Origin: Imbricaverruca yamaguchii
Lineage: Eukaryota > Arthropoda > Thecostraca > Neoverrucidae
Length of the DNA: 64,000 nt
Assembly: GCA_034440575.1 (NCBI GenBank)
Contig: JAOTOL010001519.1
Location: 421,501 to 485,500, forward strand
Direction of reading: 5' to 3'
Shown: positions 22,561 through 34,150 of the stretch, in pieces
How the letters are laid out: each line of letters opens with the position of its first letter
Numbering within the stretch: position 1 is the stretch's first letter
Made by a program: the position numbers and the translations under genes
Notes under the pieces: generated by a model
Told to the model about the DNA's origin: nothing
What the model saw: only the letters and a program-made list of their open reading frames with translations
The model's database searches: none

Positions 22561-24215
22561 ACGCGGCTAGGCATCCCACGAACCCATGCTGCAACACGGT
22601 GCCTCACAGGTCCAGCGTATAACGAGTGAGGGAACTCTCCGAGATGGTATCAATCTAACATAACTTGAACAGCCGAGACGACTACACGTCTATGGTCAGA
22701 ACTGAAATTGTGCTGTCAAGTCTCCCTCCTATTAACTTAGTTGCATTCGTTATTGCTGGCAGCATTGTTTACTGTATGCAATAACTTAATGTATGAAGAT
22801 TAATCTTGATGTGATGGGAAATGCCGTAGCGGTCTCTTTGATGCCAGATGCATCAGCTGGCTGTTTGTCAACTCGCATTTAACTAGTTGCTGGTCTCAGT
22901 CCAGCAGACGAATAAACAACGGAATAATATATGACGGTGCCGACGCATCTGTGTTTACGGCGCGAGCAATCCCTGCACGGTGATTGATGATGACTGATGC
23001 ATCGCAAATGCATCTCACTCTCATTGATCGCATCGCGGCACTTGCAATCTCAGGAGAAAGTCTACAGTGGCACAATAGGCATATGGTCCAGATGTGTAAA
23101 TACCGAATGGAAGATTGCGTGAACGTGAGAGTACCTCTGACGTATTGAATATACATTACCCGTGTAAAAATAAAATCCATAGGGACATTTTTAAGCCACG
23201 TTTGGGGCATGAGTTTCTGTGCGGTTGTATTATGTAGTGAACATAGCACATACGATGTGCATACATATGCAACAGATGTGTGATGGGTGACATAAGTGGC
23301 CCACTTGCCAGGGGATGTCTTGTACTCGTTGTTGCGATGTAGCGGATAGGTGAGGTCCGCACTTCTCCGTAGCATAGAATCAGGCATCTCATATATTTGT
23401 ATTTATATTTCTTCGTGTTATATCCGGATGCATACAACCAGAAGGATTGCAGACTCCTCCCATAGGTGAAAGCTTGATATTTGTTCTTGCATTGGTAGCT
23501 GGCTAGGCATCCAAGTTTAGTGGCATGCAAAACAGTTATTCTTGCGCTTGTACATAATTATGTCGTTTAAAAATGTGTGTCTTGGTCTACATGGAATTGT
23601 GTGCATTTGCTTGTTTCTGGTGTGTGGATGTAATGGCTTCTGTAAAGAGGCTAAAAAGGCGGAAAGGGGTTTCATCAACGGGAGCTGCAACATTATATCA
23701 TTGAGATTTGTGTGAACAGTTGCAGGCTTCATCTTCTTGAAATACTGCACACACAATTAGCAATTGGCGGCGTCGTCACCGATACGTGTTGAATGTCAGC
23801 CATGTGGGGAGGGGAGCTCGGCCACCCTCTCCCTTAGCAACCAAAAATACACTAGATCAAACAATAAATTCTCAGATTTTCGCCACGCAAAACCAGACTT
23901 TTCGTCGTACAAAACGCGTCGAAAGCTTTCTTTCTTCCATAATATTTGTGTTGATTACCCCACCCCTCTTATGAAAGATCCGGCTGTGCTACTGGCTGAA
24001 TGTGCCGTTATGAAATTATGAGATGCGTTCCTTCCATGTCATGATCAGCGAAATACAACCTGCTAGATAGGAAAACATGTGGCAGTTTTCGCCATTCCTC
24101 TCTCTCCGTGTGCATGTGTATGGAAAACGAGGAGTGTGCATGTGTATGGAAAACAAAACAGTCTTTATTTTCTCTTTCCTTTTTTCCTTAAAAAAAAATA
24201 ATTTAGTCCGAGTTG
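22560..24215. other. No gene seen
   Basis: Unique-looking sequence. Frames at 22896-23387 and 23156-23530 (minus) contain nothing recognisable. Confidence 0.5.
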
Positions 24216-24219
24216 TTGC

Positions 24220-24345
24220 TGGGGTGGCTTTAGGAACCAGGGCTCTATTGCTAAGCAGAGCTTGTTGACTGAGCCCTGGCCCCACCATCCAGTCCATGAA
24301 TACCAGTTCAACGGCAGAATTTCGACCGAAAGTTTAACGTGCCGT
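24220..24345. repeat. Dispersed repeat family R2, copy 1
   Basis: Contains GGGCTCTATTG, CTAAGCAGAGCTTGTTGACT, GAGCCCTGGCCCCACCA and CAGAATTTCGACCGAAAGTT. The same blocks in the same order recur at 35742-35885, so this is a dispersed element fragment of unknown class. Confidence 0.6.
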
Positions 24346-26645
24346 CAATGCACCGACACGGCCGCCCGCAATCTTCAACCAAATTTTAATGTCAGATCTC
24401 ATTCTTGTTTGCCTCGTACCTGCTATCTGATGGGAGGGCGCCTAGGAGTAAATCCCCAAGACATGACATCAAAACCGTTCGGCAGAAATATTTCCAGGGG
24501 AGAGTGACTGGTTCTCCATTTTCATGTTCCCCAGCGCTGCTACCGACTAGCTTCATACTGACTCCTTGCTTCTTAATCATCCAGGGCCTTGCGTTATAAC
24601 TGAGAAATAAAATATACACACACATTGCTAAGTTTCCTTCTGGGATGAAAACAACTCGCCATGTTGAAGCCTTGGTCTTCGTGTAAATATGTGTCGTTCT
24701 CTAAGTAAATACTGCTGTTGATCCCTGCAGGAATATCAGAAGTTTGTTTCACAACTCATCCAGCAAACGTTATGTGATTACATCAAATAATCTGTGGAGC
24801 ACTCAAAGGATGAAAAGCCCGATTAATTTCATCTACTTGAACAGATCTCAATATTTCCTAGAGCCTAATCGTCCCACTCATCAAGCAAATGAAGGTGTGA
24901 TATTTTCCTCTCCATATCACAACGGCAAAGAGAAAACACGGAGGCTTGCCAAAATAACATTAATTCATGAGATGCTATTTGCCTTGAGACATTAATTTTA
25001 TTTTGAACCTTCCAACTTCTAGATCCACGGAGTAGGAGTGTTCAGTCACGACAACGTGCGTCGATTTGGTGCCGTGTTTCATGCAAAACGATATATACAC
25101 GATGCGTGTAAGCATCCATATTTGATACTAGTGCGTTGAAATTCTATGTCTTGGTCAATGATACAAATGATACATGTCTGACATCGTCCGCATATTATCC
25201 TAATCGAACGCTTTAATGCTTGCGTTGTATCCGCGGCGTATGCGGGAGCGACAATGATACGACATGACAAGCACGCCAAAAAGTGTTAGCAATCAGGATC
25301 GAGGATCTCCCGTGTCCAAAACACACGCCACGTGTCAGCTAGGACCCGTTCGCGTAAATTACTATGTGCATTCGTCTCTGGTCCGTGTCCTATTACGGTT
25401 TACAGCCTGCCATAAACGTGGCACACGAATTAGCCCGATGTGTGAGAAGCCGACGACTTAGCTGCGTTGCAATAACACCTGCTCACCCCTCTTCCCCTGT
25501 TACCCGATCTCGCTCCCCTTCCCTAGTCTTGCCGGAAGAGGTCAGGCTCCGTTCAACTTACAAGCAGTTTGATTTGTGTCATACTAGTCACAGCCCACTC
25601 ATTTGCCGATCGTTATCAGAATAGGTCATTAAAATCGATGCGCATTGCCATTCAATTGAGAATACGTTCTACCCTAAATTGAAATTGCTCGATCGCAAAG
25701 TTACATTTTTCAACCTCAAATAAACCGCCTTTCTGAGTCAATTTCATTCGTGAGATCCAATAAGGATAGGGAAAATAGCGCACATATCATTTTGATCAGA
25801 TACCCGATCACTTTGTACTCACCAATGTTTTGATGAGGGCGCAATTTGTGACTGCAAGTAAGTTGCTCCGAACTTTGACTCTGGCATAAGGTTGCAACAA
25901 TTGCAACATCAATATTTTTACGAGACCACACCACATGCCATTGGCACAGATCCGATTGCTTAGACTTTAGCATGCATGTGTATGCATAGATACATTTTTC
26001 TTTAAGCATGTTAGAAAGTACCACGTTCTGAACACTTAATAGAAATCCTTCCCCAACAACTGTCGACATCGCGCTACTTGATGCGTGATTATAATGTATC
26101 CATGCCTCGGTTCTCAAAGTTCGTTCGTGCATAGGGGTTGTGCGTTTGTTCCCCAATGCAGATTGTGATGCACAAGCATCTCGTAAGAATTGCCGGTGCT
26201 ACGAGATGCATACATGCTACGTTGTATGTATGTAAGTATGGTATTTATAGCATTATGATTCACAAATGTGTTCGTGTAATAGAAAACATATATCAAACTT
26301 CTCCCGAAACAAACGAAAAACGTACACGCATCAGTAAGCTCAAGATTGAGCTTGAAATATTAATGCGATATTTTAAGCATCATGCTTACGTCACACATTT
26401 ATGTACTCTACCGTACCCGATTCGACATATCACACCTAAGGACAACACAATATTTCAACACTGATACTGAACACGCAGCCGAGCATGTGTGGTCCACACT
26501 TCCTAAGACCACAGCCAAGTGTTGAGTCATGACAGATGAATTGATTTGACATGGATTCTTGTCCATCTGCCATCCGACTTGACTGCCTAAATTGATAGAC
26601 ACATTGTGAACATTCAATTATTCTGTTCCAAAATAGAACATAGGT
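24345..26645. other. No gene seen
   Basis: Unique-looking sequence. Frames at 24744-24995, 25364-25624 and 25716-26156 (minus) show no recognisable motif. Confidence 0.5.
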
Positions 26646-26647
26646 GT

Positions 26648-26822
26648 AGCGATACAACTGTTGTTGTTGTTTGTTGTTTATTGGTTGGTTCACGACATAC
26701 TTTATGCAAATTCACGGCTAATGGCGCCGCCCACACTGTTTTGCCGGTGGGCCGCGGGATTGGGAAATGTCCTGAGTGGCGCTAGAGTCGAACCCGGGAC
26801 CTTTGGTACAGCGATACAACTG
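26648..26822 (-). mobile_element. 5'-truncated tRNA-derived SINE, family S2, with 13-bp TSD
   Basis: Body 26661-26809 is flanked by perfect direct repeats AGCGATACAACTG at 26648-26660 and 26810-26822. On the minus strand it starts inside the tRNA head: GGTCCCGGGTTCGACTC includes box B (plus-strand GAGTCGAACC at 26785-26794), but box A is missing, so it is 5'-truncated. The body includes GGACATTTCCCAATCCCGCG and GTGGGCGGCGCCATTAG, and the end reads TATGTCGTGAACCAACCAAT followed by an AAC-rich tail. The 3' end resembles that of family S1 (TGTCGTAAAACCAAT), although the bodies differ. Confidence 0.9.
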
Positions 26823-26824
26823 CT

Positions 26825-27365
26825 TATTTTTAATTCGTAAATGTAATTACTACGCATCACTGGAAGTGCATGTTGCACGGGCAAGCATAGGTGGAGTGAC
26901 AATGTTGGACGCCGGTTTAGTTAGATTGGTCTTCTTATTCAGGATTGCATGACATGGCAGGATATTTCCACAGTCAGTGGTTCAGTTCGATGCTAGTTCA
27001 ATGTCGCACTGTGCTGCGACATTACCGCCGCTTCTTTGTCGAGAAATGACGCACACGAAACGTTGCTCATCGTATTGCATTTCCGTTTGCGGGCCTTTGT
27101 TGGACAAACAGAGCGTTTAAAAGCACGCTCGTGCGGTGTTATGTGATCGCACGCCGACTGCGTCGTCCCCTGGAGTGGGTGTACCTGTACCGGCACCAAG
27201 GAACAGAGCACGCACGCTATCGATTCACTGGAGCCTGAAATGAGCATATTCCCCAGGGCCGAAATTAGCCCTCGAGTAGTTGTATTCACGCCTGCCGCAA
27301 CGGTCGCACAAAGTGGGCGATTGAGATAGTGCTGGAATGCGGGTGGAAGGGCAAACAAACGGACC
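26825..27365. other. No gene seen
   Basis: Unique-looking sequence. A 121-residue minus-strand frame (26993-27358) has no recognisable motif. Confidence 0.5.
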
Positions 27366-27367
27366 GA

Positions 27368-27765
27368 TCAAATAAATACCGACGTACGATACATGACGTA
27401 TAAGTATGACGCAAACGCGTGACGTATACGCATGACGTATGCATGACGTATACGTATGCGTATACGTTCGACGTTGACGTTAGTAGCTGACGAATGCGTA
27501 TGACGTATGCGTATGACGTATGCATATGACGTATGCGTATGCCGTATGCGTAGGACGTATACGTATGACGTATACGCATGACGTATCCGTATGACGTATG
27601 CGTATGACGTATGATTATGAGTATGCGTATGCATATGCCGTATGCGTATGACGTATACGTATGACGTATGCGTATGACGTATGCATATGACGTTGCGCAT
27701 GACGTATGCGTATGATGCATACGTATACCGCATACATGTGACGTATGCGTGTGACATATGCCTAT
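27368..27765. repeat. GACGTATGCGTAT array (~12-bp unit)
   Basis: About thirty imperfect copies of TATGACGTATGCG with variants ATGACGTATACG, ATGCCGTATGCG and ATGACGTATGCA. It is rich in TGACGTA and TACGTA, largely alternating purine-pyrimidine, and partly self-complementary. Arg/His/Tyr/Thr-repeat frames on the minus strand are artefacts of the ~12-bp period. Confidence 0.93.
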
Positions 27766-28235
27766 GATGTTTACCTCAATGATTATCGACAATTGCTATC
27801 CCTAGGCGAAACGACGGTTCACTGTCTGTATAAATACTTCGCACGAAAAAGGATAGGCTGACGGTGCAAAACAAGCTTCAAGTGTTGACTGTGACCTTTC
27901 TAAAATGGCGTACCTCGTCGCAGTTTCGGATCCATTTATTTAATTTACAACTGTTTCATTCACCTCTTCTTTTGTTCATCTGATGCCAATTTCAAACCTC
28001 TGCCACCTTACGACACACTGGAAGAACGCAAATGAACGTGTAAATTACATATAGTTTGGTGTTGCTATGCACTAGACCCGTTGACAAACGGCAAGAAGCA
28101 TTCAGTGATGCGTTAACTATAATTAATGAGTACTAATCTGAGATCTTGTGGGTTATTTGATATTTCCCAAGCACTGCACTCATTTCCGTTCTGATAATGT
28201 ATCGGATATGTATGTGTCGGTTCAGCTAATACATT

Positions 28236-28763
28236 CTAGGGAAAATAAACGAAAAAATATACCTTATATATATATATACATATACATATATATGTAATTT
28301 GTGTCGTCAAAATGATGTCGGGTCCTCCACCGACTAGGTGAACCCCAAGGTACGTGTTCAAGCCGCACTGAAGGCTGTCGTTGATAAAGCGCTTCCCCTT
28401 TTGCTTGTTGCATTTAGTGGAGTGGTCATGTGAATCAGACGGGTGTTCGTCTAGGGACAATGGGAGACAAATTAGGCAATCAAAATATGACTCACTCATT
28501 TCGGGAAATTGCAGGGATAAACATTTATGGGGACGCCCAAACGTGTACGATAATTTTCCATTAAGTAACCTGACTTTGCCACAGGGGTGCTCAACACCTG
28601 CTTTCCTACCAGAGTAATCGTTTATTTTATTCCCCGACAAAATTGCCAGTGTTGCCTGGTATATGATTGCTTGGGTTTTATTTCCGCTGGCAGCAGTAGC
28701 TATCAACGAATTGAATGTCCTGTCTTTCAGCCTGGCGATGTCCAAGCTGGCGACTTTTTCCAC
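28236..28763 (-). CDS. Hypothetical 175-residue reading frame
   Basis: One of the longest minus-strand frames not made of simple repeats. It starts MEKVASLDIARLKDR and ends in a stretch encoded by a (TA)n-rich segment (ICICIYIYK), a bad sign for a real C-terminus. I recognise no domain. It lies alone between a CRE-like array and a 48-bp array with no splice or promoter signal I can defend. In 64 kb of six-frame sequence, about one such frame is expected by chance. Confidence 0.1.
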   Translation of the reverse strand: MEKVASLDIARLKDRTFNSLIATAASGNKTQAIIYQATLAILSGNKINDYSGRKAGVEHPCGKVRLLNGKLSYTFGRPHKCLSLQFPEMSESYFDCLICLPLSLDEHPSDSHDHSTKCNKQKGKRFINDSLQCGLNTYLGVHLVGGGPDIILTTQITYICICIYIYKVYFFVYFP

Positions 28764-29084
28764 CTGTCCACATTACCATTACTGGCGGTACCACATCGAC
28801 AGCACGTGAGATAATCTCTACACTGCATAAAAACACCTAGACAATGCATCTCAGGTCATAATCTTGATTCGCAATTAACCCCAGTGACCTCCGCCAGCGC
28901 CGGCGTTGGAATTCTCCGCGGCAGGGGGTGCGCGCGCGCTCGCGCGCCGCTGTTGCCAGCCGGTGATGCATCGGCGACCACGCCCAGTGGAGCGGCGGTC
29001 CAACGCGTAACGGATTGGCCCCGAGGGTGTCCTAAAATTGATGAACGGCAGCTGACACGAGCCGCAGCCGTCAACGCCGACGGG

Positions 29085-29700
29085 GTCTGCCGGCTGACAG
29101 GACGCTCTGGCCGCTGTATCACTCCTTACGTGTTCTGCAGGCTGACAGCACGCCCTGGCGGCTGCATCACTCCTTACGTGTTCTGCAGGCTGACAGGACG
29201 CTCTGGCGGCTGTATCACTCTTGACGTGTTCTGCAGGCTGACAGGACGCTCTGGCGGCTGTATCACTCCTTACGTGTTCTGCAGGCTGACAGGACGCTCT
29301 GGTGGAGGCCGCACCACTCCCGCCGTGGTCTGCAGGCTGACAGGACGCTCTGGCGGCTGTATCACTCCTTACGTGGTCTGTATCGCTGTATCGCTGCACC
29401 ACTCCCGCCGGGGTATGGAAGCTGACAGGACGCTCTGAGAGCCGCACCACTCCCGCCGGGGTCTGCCGGCTGACGGGACGCCCTGGCGGCTGTATCCCTC
29501 CTTACGTGTTCTGCAGGCTGACAAGACGCTCTGAGAGCCGCACCACTCCCGCCGGGGTCTGAAGGCTGACAGGACGCCCTGGCGGCCGTATCACTCCTTA
29601 CGTGTTCTGCAGGCTGACAGGACGCTCTGAGAGCCGCACCACTCCCGCCGGGGTCTGAAGGCTGACAGGACGCCCTGGTTACCGCACCACTCCTTCCGAA
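29085..29700. repeat. 48-bp minisatellite in CpG-rich DNA
   Basis: Unit contains CAGGCTGACAGGACGCTCTG, GCGGCTGTATCACTCCTTAC and GTGTTCTG; TTCTGCAGGC starts at 29181 and 29229. A second unit type (GAGAGCCGCACCACTCCCGC + CGGGGTCTG) is mixed in at 29430-29700. The 48-bp period is a multiple of 3 and gives open frames with a 16-residue repeat on the minus strand. GC-rich flank from 28875. Confidence 0.94.
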
Positions 29701-30820
29701 GTCTGCAGACTAGACGCTCCGTCTGCCGCGCTACTACCGTGCACCTCATCATCGCCAATGCCACTCCAATCAACTCGTGAGTGTCAGCTTGCTGTGCATA
29801 TATCAACAACCGAAAATGCGTACATGCTCATTCGTAGAGTTATGTATGTGTGTGCAACGCAGTCAGACGGCTGCTTTCTTATAGGCAGACGTCGCCCAAA
29901 TTCGGAATGAGCATTGGTTTCCGACGGGTGTGAAGAAAAAATAACGACTGCCACATAGTGTAGTTGCACGCCTGGTTCCGTTTATGGTCCAAAAACACCG
30001 ACATCCATTTCAGCAAGTGTTGACAAGCTTCGGTGCATTCACAGAGAACGCGACGGAAAATGAACCTTACTGAAAACGTAAACTACGCTACACGGTTTTA
30101 CCGGTAAGACACAGAGGAGTAGGTATATCGTGGTGAATAGAGCGAGTACTTACAGTTCGTCTCATTTGCTCCAACGGTCTTTTCTGGGTTGTTCAGGTCG
30201 CCTGCGGGAATCGTCTGGGCAGCAGCCAATCGAACAAATGGAACGCGGCTATGTCATCTGGCTTCAGCGCTATTGGTTTATTTCATTGGTTCAATTTTGC
30301 CTACCGTCGCAGCTGAAGCCCGGTTACATCGAGAAAGAAAGCTTGAGCGGCGCTAAAAAGAGGACTATGGCTCTCAACGGTAGTATGATATGGTCGTATA
30401 TCATGTCAAAATAATGAGAAAATCGCCGTGAGCTTTTGGGAATGGGCCCTTCGTTGTTCACTCTCGCCAACCCGTAACTGCTCCATAGAGGGTAAGGAAT
30501 GCAGCATTAAATTAACGGTCGCTCCAATGCATGCTATTGCTAATTAATATCTGGTATGGAACTATGTTGATTTATGGAAAAGATTGCGCAGGAAGTACCT
30601 CGTGCTGGTGAAATTAGATTGGAGTGTTTCCTGAGCTGACGAAGTATTTCATTTTGTTGGCCGCGACTCTGGTGAACAGGAAGCCACTTATTGTGTCCTT
30701 GGTGAATGCGTCGTAGAAGAGTCGACGATTGTTCTACACTCCAAAGGCTCCGTGTTGTGACCCACTGACAAGCCACCTACGTTGACCTGGAACAATCCGG
30801 CGCCGGCTCCGTACGCTCAG
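29700..30820. other. No gene seen
   Basis: Unique-looking sequence. The 94-residue frame at 30130-30414 is not recognisable. Confidence 0.5.
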
Positions 30821-30930
30821 CACCAGCACGCGACTTGCGGGCCAATGTGCCACGTGGACGACGTGTTGGACTAGTGTGCGCACACAGACAAGAGCATCTC
30901 CAGCATAGACGCGGCGGCGCTACACTTAGC

Positions 30931-31027
30931 ACGGCCGCGAACCCCACGCCTGCCGCTCGAACGTCAAGTTCCTCCAGTCGTACCCCAGGCTCGAAGAAAA
31001 TAATCTGGCTAAGAAGCAGTACATTGG
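30931..31027 (+). other. Candidate exon with consensus donor
   Basis: GTAAGT at 31028-31033 is a strong splice donor. Immediately upstream one frame reads NVKFLQSYPRLEENNLAKKQ (part of about 32 codons), which looks protein-like, beginning right after ACACTTAG at about 30930, which could be an acceptor. An alternative frame covers the same bases (30835-31035) and is less protein-like. Protein family not recognised. Only a candidate. Confidence 0.22.
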
Positions 31028-31319
31028 GTAAGTAATCATATTCTCGGCGAAAAACGAGGGGCTACCGGGTAGTTTCTGTTCGGGAAAAGACGTACGCACG
31101 TGGGCTTGAAAACGTTAATTTTTTATTGCAGCAAAATATAGCGATACTGTATGTGCACAACCAAGTAAATTGCAATCGCAACCGAAAGCGACCACGATCG
31201 CAACCAAAGCACTCCCACGTATAAGCCCACCAGCTTCGTAAGCTAAAACGATTTAATGAACGCTTTGGCGTTTGTGACTTTGGCTTAGAACTTCTACTAA
31301 ACACGACCAGCCCCAGCTA

Positions 31320-31700
31320 CCGAAACCGCCAGGTCCTCCACCGCGCCCACTTCGCTTCTCCCAGCGGCATCGCCATGCATCGGCAGACCGCTCGGTATCC
31401 ATCAGGTGGAGGGAAGAGGACGTCTTCGCCCCGCGCCGGCAGACAGCCGACCCTGGAACACGATGGACGAGCGGGCTGCGGAGGCCAGTCTGCGCCGGTC
31501 CAACTGGCCAGGGAGCTGTACCGCCGAGTGCCTACCCGCCCGCTTACTTTACGTACACGAGCGTCGGCGCGTCGATCGCGGTTGTTTCGCTCTAGCGGGC
31601 GACGTTGACGGATGGCTGCGGGGAGAGCAGCGACGCCGACGGCCGCCACGATAGGGCACTGGCTTTCGCAGCGTTGCGTACACTCGGCGCTGGATCAATA
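31320..31700. other. GC-richer segment, no gene established
   Basis: Overlapping frames on both strands (31317-31649 minus, 31375-31654 plus) in GC-richer DNA. Nothing recognisable. Confidence 0.35.
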
Positions 31701-31814
31701 AACGCCGCAGCGAAGACGCGTGGAAAAGGTCAGCGCGGTGCACTAAGGAGGTCAGTTGAAAACGAGTGCTTAGGCAAAGAAACAAGGTAGCAATGGGATT
31801 CCGTTATTATAGTA

Positions 31815-32720
31815 TACCCAGGGCGGATCCAGGAATTGTCATCTGTAAGGGGCGGAGGGGCGCCATTTCTTAGGAAGGGCGCTGCTTTTGGCTCTATGTT
31901 ATACACAATACTTAAAGCACTTGCTCAAGTACTTGAAGGGAGCCGAACTGAGCGCGCAAATCCATATCCGAGGGGCGTCCGTGGTTGGAAAGCCCGTTAT
32001 ACGGGAGAGGGGGTGTGGGTAGGGTAGAGGTGGGGGTGCACTCAAGTCTTCCTGAGGGCGCCGCCTTCTATGGGGGAGAACATCCCCCAGTGCCCGCCCC
32101 CGCCCCGAGTATCTCACCCATTGAGTGAGCATCGGGAAATCACTTGAAAAGTAGTCTTCAATAACTATATTGTTTAATAACAGTTAATCTTCAGATATTT
32201 TTTTGATGATCTGTATGCGGTTGAACTTCTCAGAAATGGCAAAGCACGTTTGTAATTTGCAAGTGAGTTCCTATTAGTTTACCGACATGCCAATGCATCG
32301 ATGGTGTTGCCCACTTCTGAATTGAAAACTTCAGTTTGCATGAATTATATTTGATGTTGAATGGAGTGCGTACGACTGATGTCTGTGTACATTTCTGGCT
32401 CGCGGGGTAAAACATCAGGGACGGATGCAATAGCTTTCATGGGGAAGGGATACTGGTCTGAAGGGCCGCAATTTCCTCCGAGGGACGCCACTGCGAAACT
32501 GTGGGGACGACGCCTTTGGCTGCAAAGGGGAGGGCGGGAATAATTGAGGGGTTGGGGTGCATTCGGGCTTTTTGCACTTGCGTCGACTTTTACTCTCAAG
32601 GAGCGACATTGGCTGACAAGAATCGAGTGAACGGAAAGGAAGAGGAGGGAGGAGGGGTGCACTCGTGTCCCTTCAGAGGGGCGTCTTTTCCAGGCCAGAT
32701 AAAAGGGCGCCACATTCCAT
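31815..32720. repeat. Remnants of a dispersed element (GGCGGATCCAGG / GGGGTGCACTC)
   Basis: Begins with CAGGGCGGATCCAGGAATT (about 31819), similar to 7495. Three related G-rich pieces follow: GAGGTGGGGGTGCACTCAAG near 32026, GGGGTTGGGGTGCATTCGGG near 32548, and GAGGGGTGCACTCGTGTCCC near 32653, each followed by a run like TTC(A/C)GAGGGGCG or AGGGCGCC. Probably pieces of one non-autonomous transposon family; class uncertain. Confidence 0.45.
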
Positions 32721-32814
32721 AGGGAATATGCCCTGTGGCGCTATGTGTCTACTCCTGTCAAGCATTACAGTTTTATCTACATTACGCCGCTGAAAATAAT
32801 ATAAATAATAACAT

Positions 32815-32843
32815 ACAGGAGAGTCCCTGGTGGACTCTCCTGT
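32815..32843. repeat. Perfect 12-bp stem hairpin
   Basis: ACAGGAGAGTCC (32815-32826), loop CTGGT, GGACTCTCCTGT (32832-32843). It sits about 80 bp before the 18-bp array begins. Confidence 0.9.
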
Positions 32844-32919
32844 CGAACTTTCCCAGTGAGCCCTGCTGGAGGACTGCCCGGTTGACCCGCAGGCCCCGCC
32901 CTCCCGACTCCATACTCCC

Positions 32920-33935
32920 GCCCGGCCCTGTACTCCCGCCCGGCTCTATACTCCCACCCGGCTCCATACTCCCGCCCGGCTCCATACTCCCGCCCGGCTC
33001 TATACTCCCGCCCGGCTCTATACTCCCGCCCGGCTCCATACTCCCGCCCGGCTCGATACTCCCGCCCGGCTCCATACTCCCGCCCGGCTCCATACTCCCG
33101 CCCGGCTCTATACTCCCGCCCGGCTCTGTACTCCCGCCCGGCTCCATACTCCCGCCAGGCTTTATACTCCCGCTCGGCCCCATACTCCCGCCCGGCTCTA
33201 TACTCCCACCCGGCTCCATACTCCCGCCCGGCTCCATACTCCCGCCCGGCTCTATACTCCCGCCCGGCTCTATACTCCCGCCCGGCTCCATACTCCCGCC
33301 CGGCTCTATACTCCCGCCCGGCTCCATACTCCCGCCCGGCTCCATACTCCCGCCCGGCTCTATACTCCCGCCCGGCTCTGCACTCCCGCCCGGCTCCATA
33401 CTCCCGCCAGGCTTTATACTCCCGCTCGGCCCCATACTCCCGCCCGGCTCCACACTCCCGCCCGGCTCCATACTCCCGCCCGGCTCCATACTCCCACCCG
33501 GCTGCACACTCCCGCCCGGCTCCATACTGCCGCCCGGCTCTATACTCCCGCCCGGCTCCATACTCCCGCCCGGCTCTATACTCCCGCCCGGCTCTATACT
33601 CCCGCCAAGCTGCATACTCCCGCCCGGCTCTATACTCCCGCCCGGCTCTATACTCCCGCCCGGCTCCATACTCCCGCCCGGCTCCACACTCCCGCCCGGC
33701 TCCATACTCCCACCCGGCTCCATACTCCCTCTAGACTCCATACTCCCGCCCGGCTCTATACTCCCGCCCAGATCTAGACGCCAGGCTCCATACTCCCGCC
33801 CGGCTTCATACTCCCGCCCGGCTCCACACTCCCGCCCGGCTCCATACTCCCTCTAGACTCCATACTCCCGCCCGGCTCTATACTCCCGCCCAGATCTAGA
33901 CGCCAGGCTCCATACTCCCGCCTGGCCCCATACTT
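32920..33935. repeat. 18-bp minisatellite with higher-order structure
   Basis: About 55 copies of CATACTCCCGCCCGGCTC. Variants mark nested copying: a block with CCAGGCTTTATACTCCCGCT recurs at 33155 and 33407, exactly 252 bp (14 units) apart; a block with CCTCTAGACTCC and CCAGATCTAGACGCCAGG near 33727-33795 recurs about 120 bp later. The 18-bp period makes a 373-residue plus-strand frame (32735-33856, PGSILP repeats) and a 319-residue minus-strand frame (EPGGSM repeats). Being open on both strands with identical structure argues against either being a gene. Confidence 0.96.
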
Positions 33936-34009
33936 CCAACCGGCTCCAGACGTCCGGCTCCAGAAGCCCGACTTCAGAAGTCCAGCCCCTGAGCAGACGA
34001 CGCGCGCAC

Positions 34010-34150
34010 CGGCCCGAGTGGAGTGGAGCCAGTGGAGTGGAGTGGAGTCAGCGGAGTGGAGTGGAGTCAGCGGAGTGGAGTGGAGCCAGTGGAGTGGAGT
34101 GTAGCCAGTGGAGTGGAGTGGAGCCAGCGGAGTGGAGTGGAGCCAGCGAA
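34010..34150. repeat. GGAGTGGAGYCAGYGGAGT array
   Basis: Short tandem array built on GGAGTGGAGCCAGTGGAGTG with 5-bp (GGAGT) sub-structure, about 9 copies. Confidence 0.9.

Noticed and set aside
28875..29700. CRISPR-like 48-bp periodicity
   Set aside because: Units are contiguous with no variable spacers.
32735..33856. 373-residue plus-strand reading frame and 319-residue minus-strand frame
   Set aside because: Both are produced by one 18-bp repeat. The frame is open on both strands because the unit is a multiple of 3 and lacks stops; no domain, no non-repeat core.
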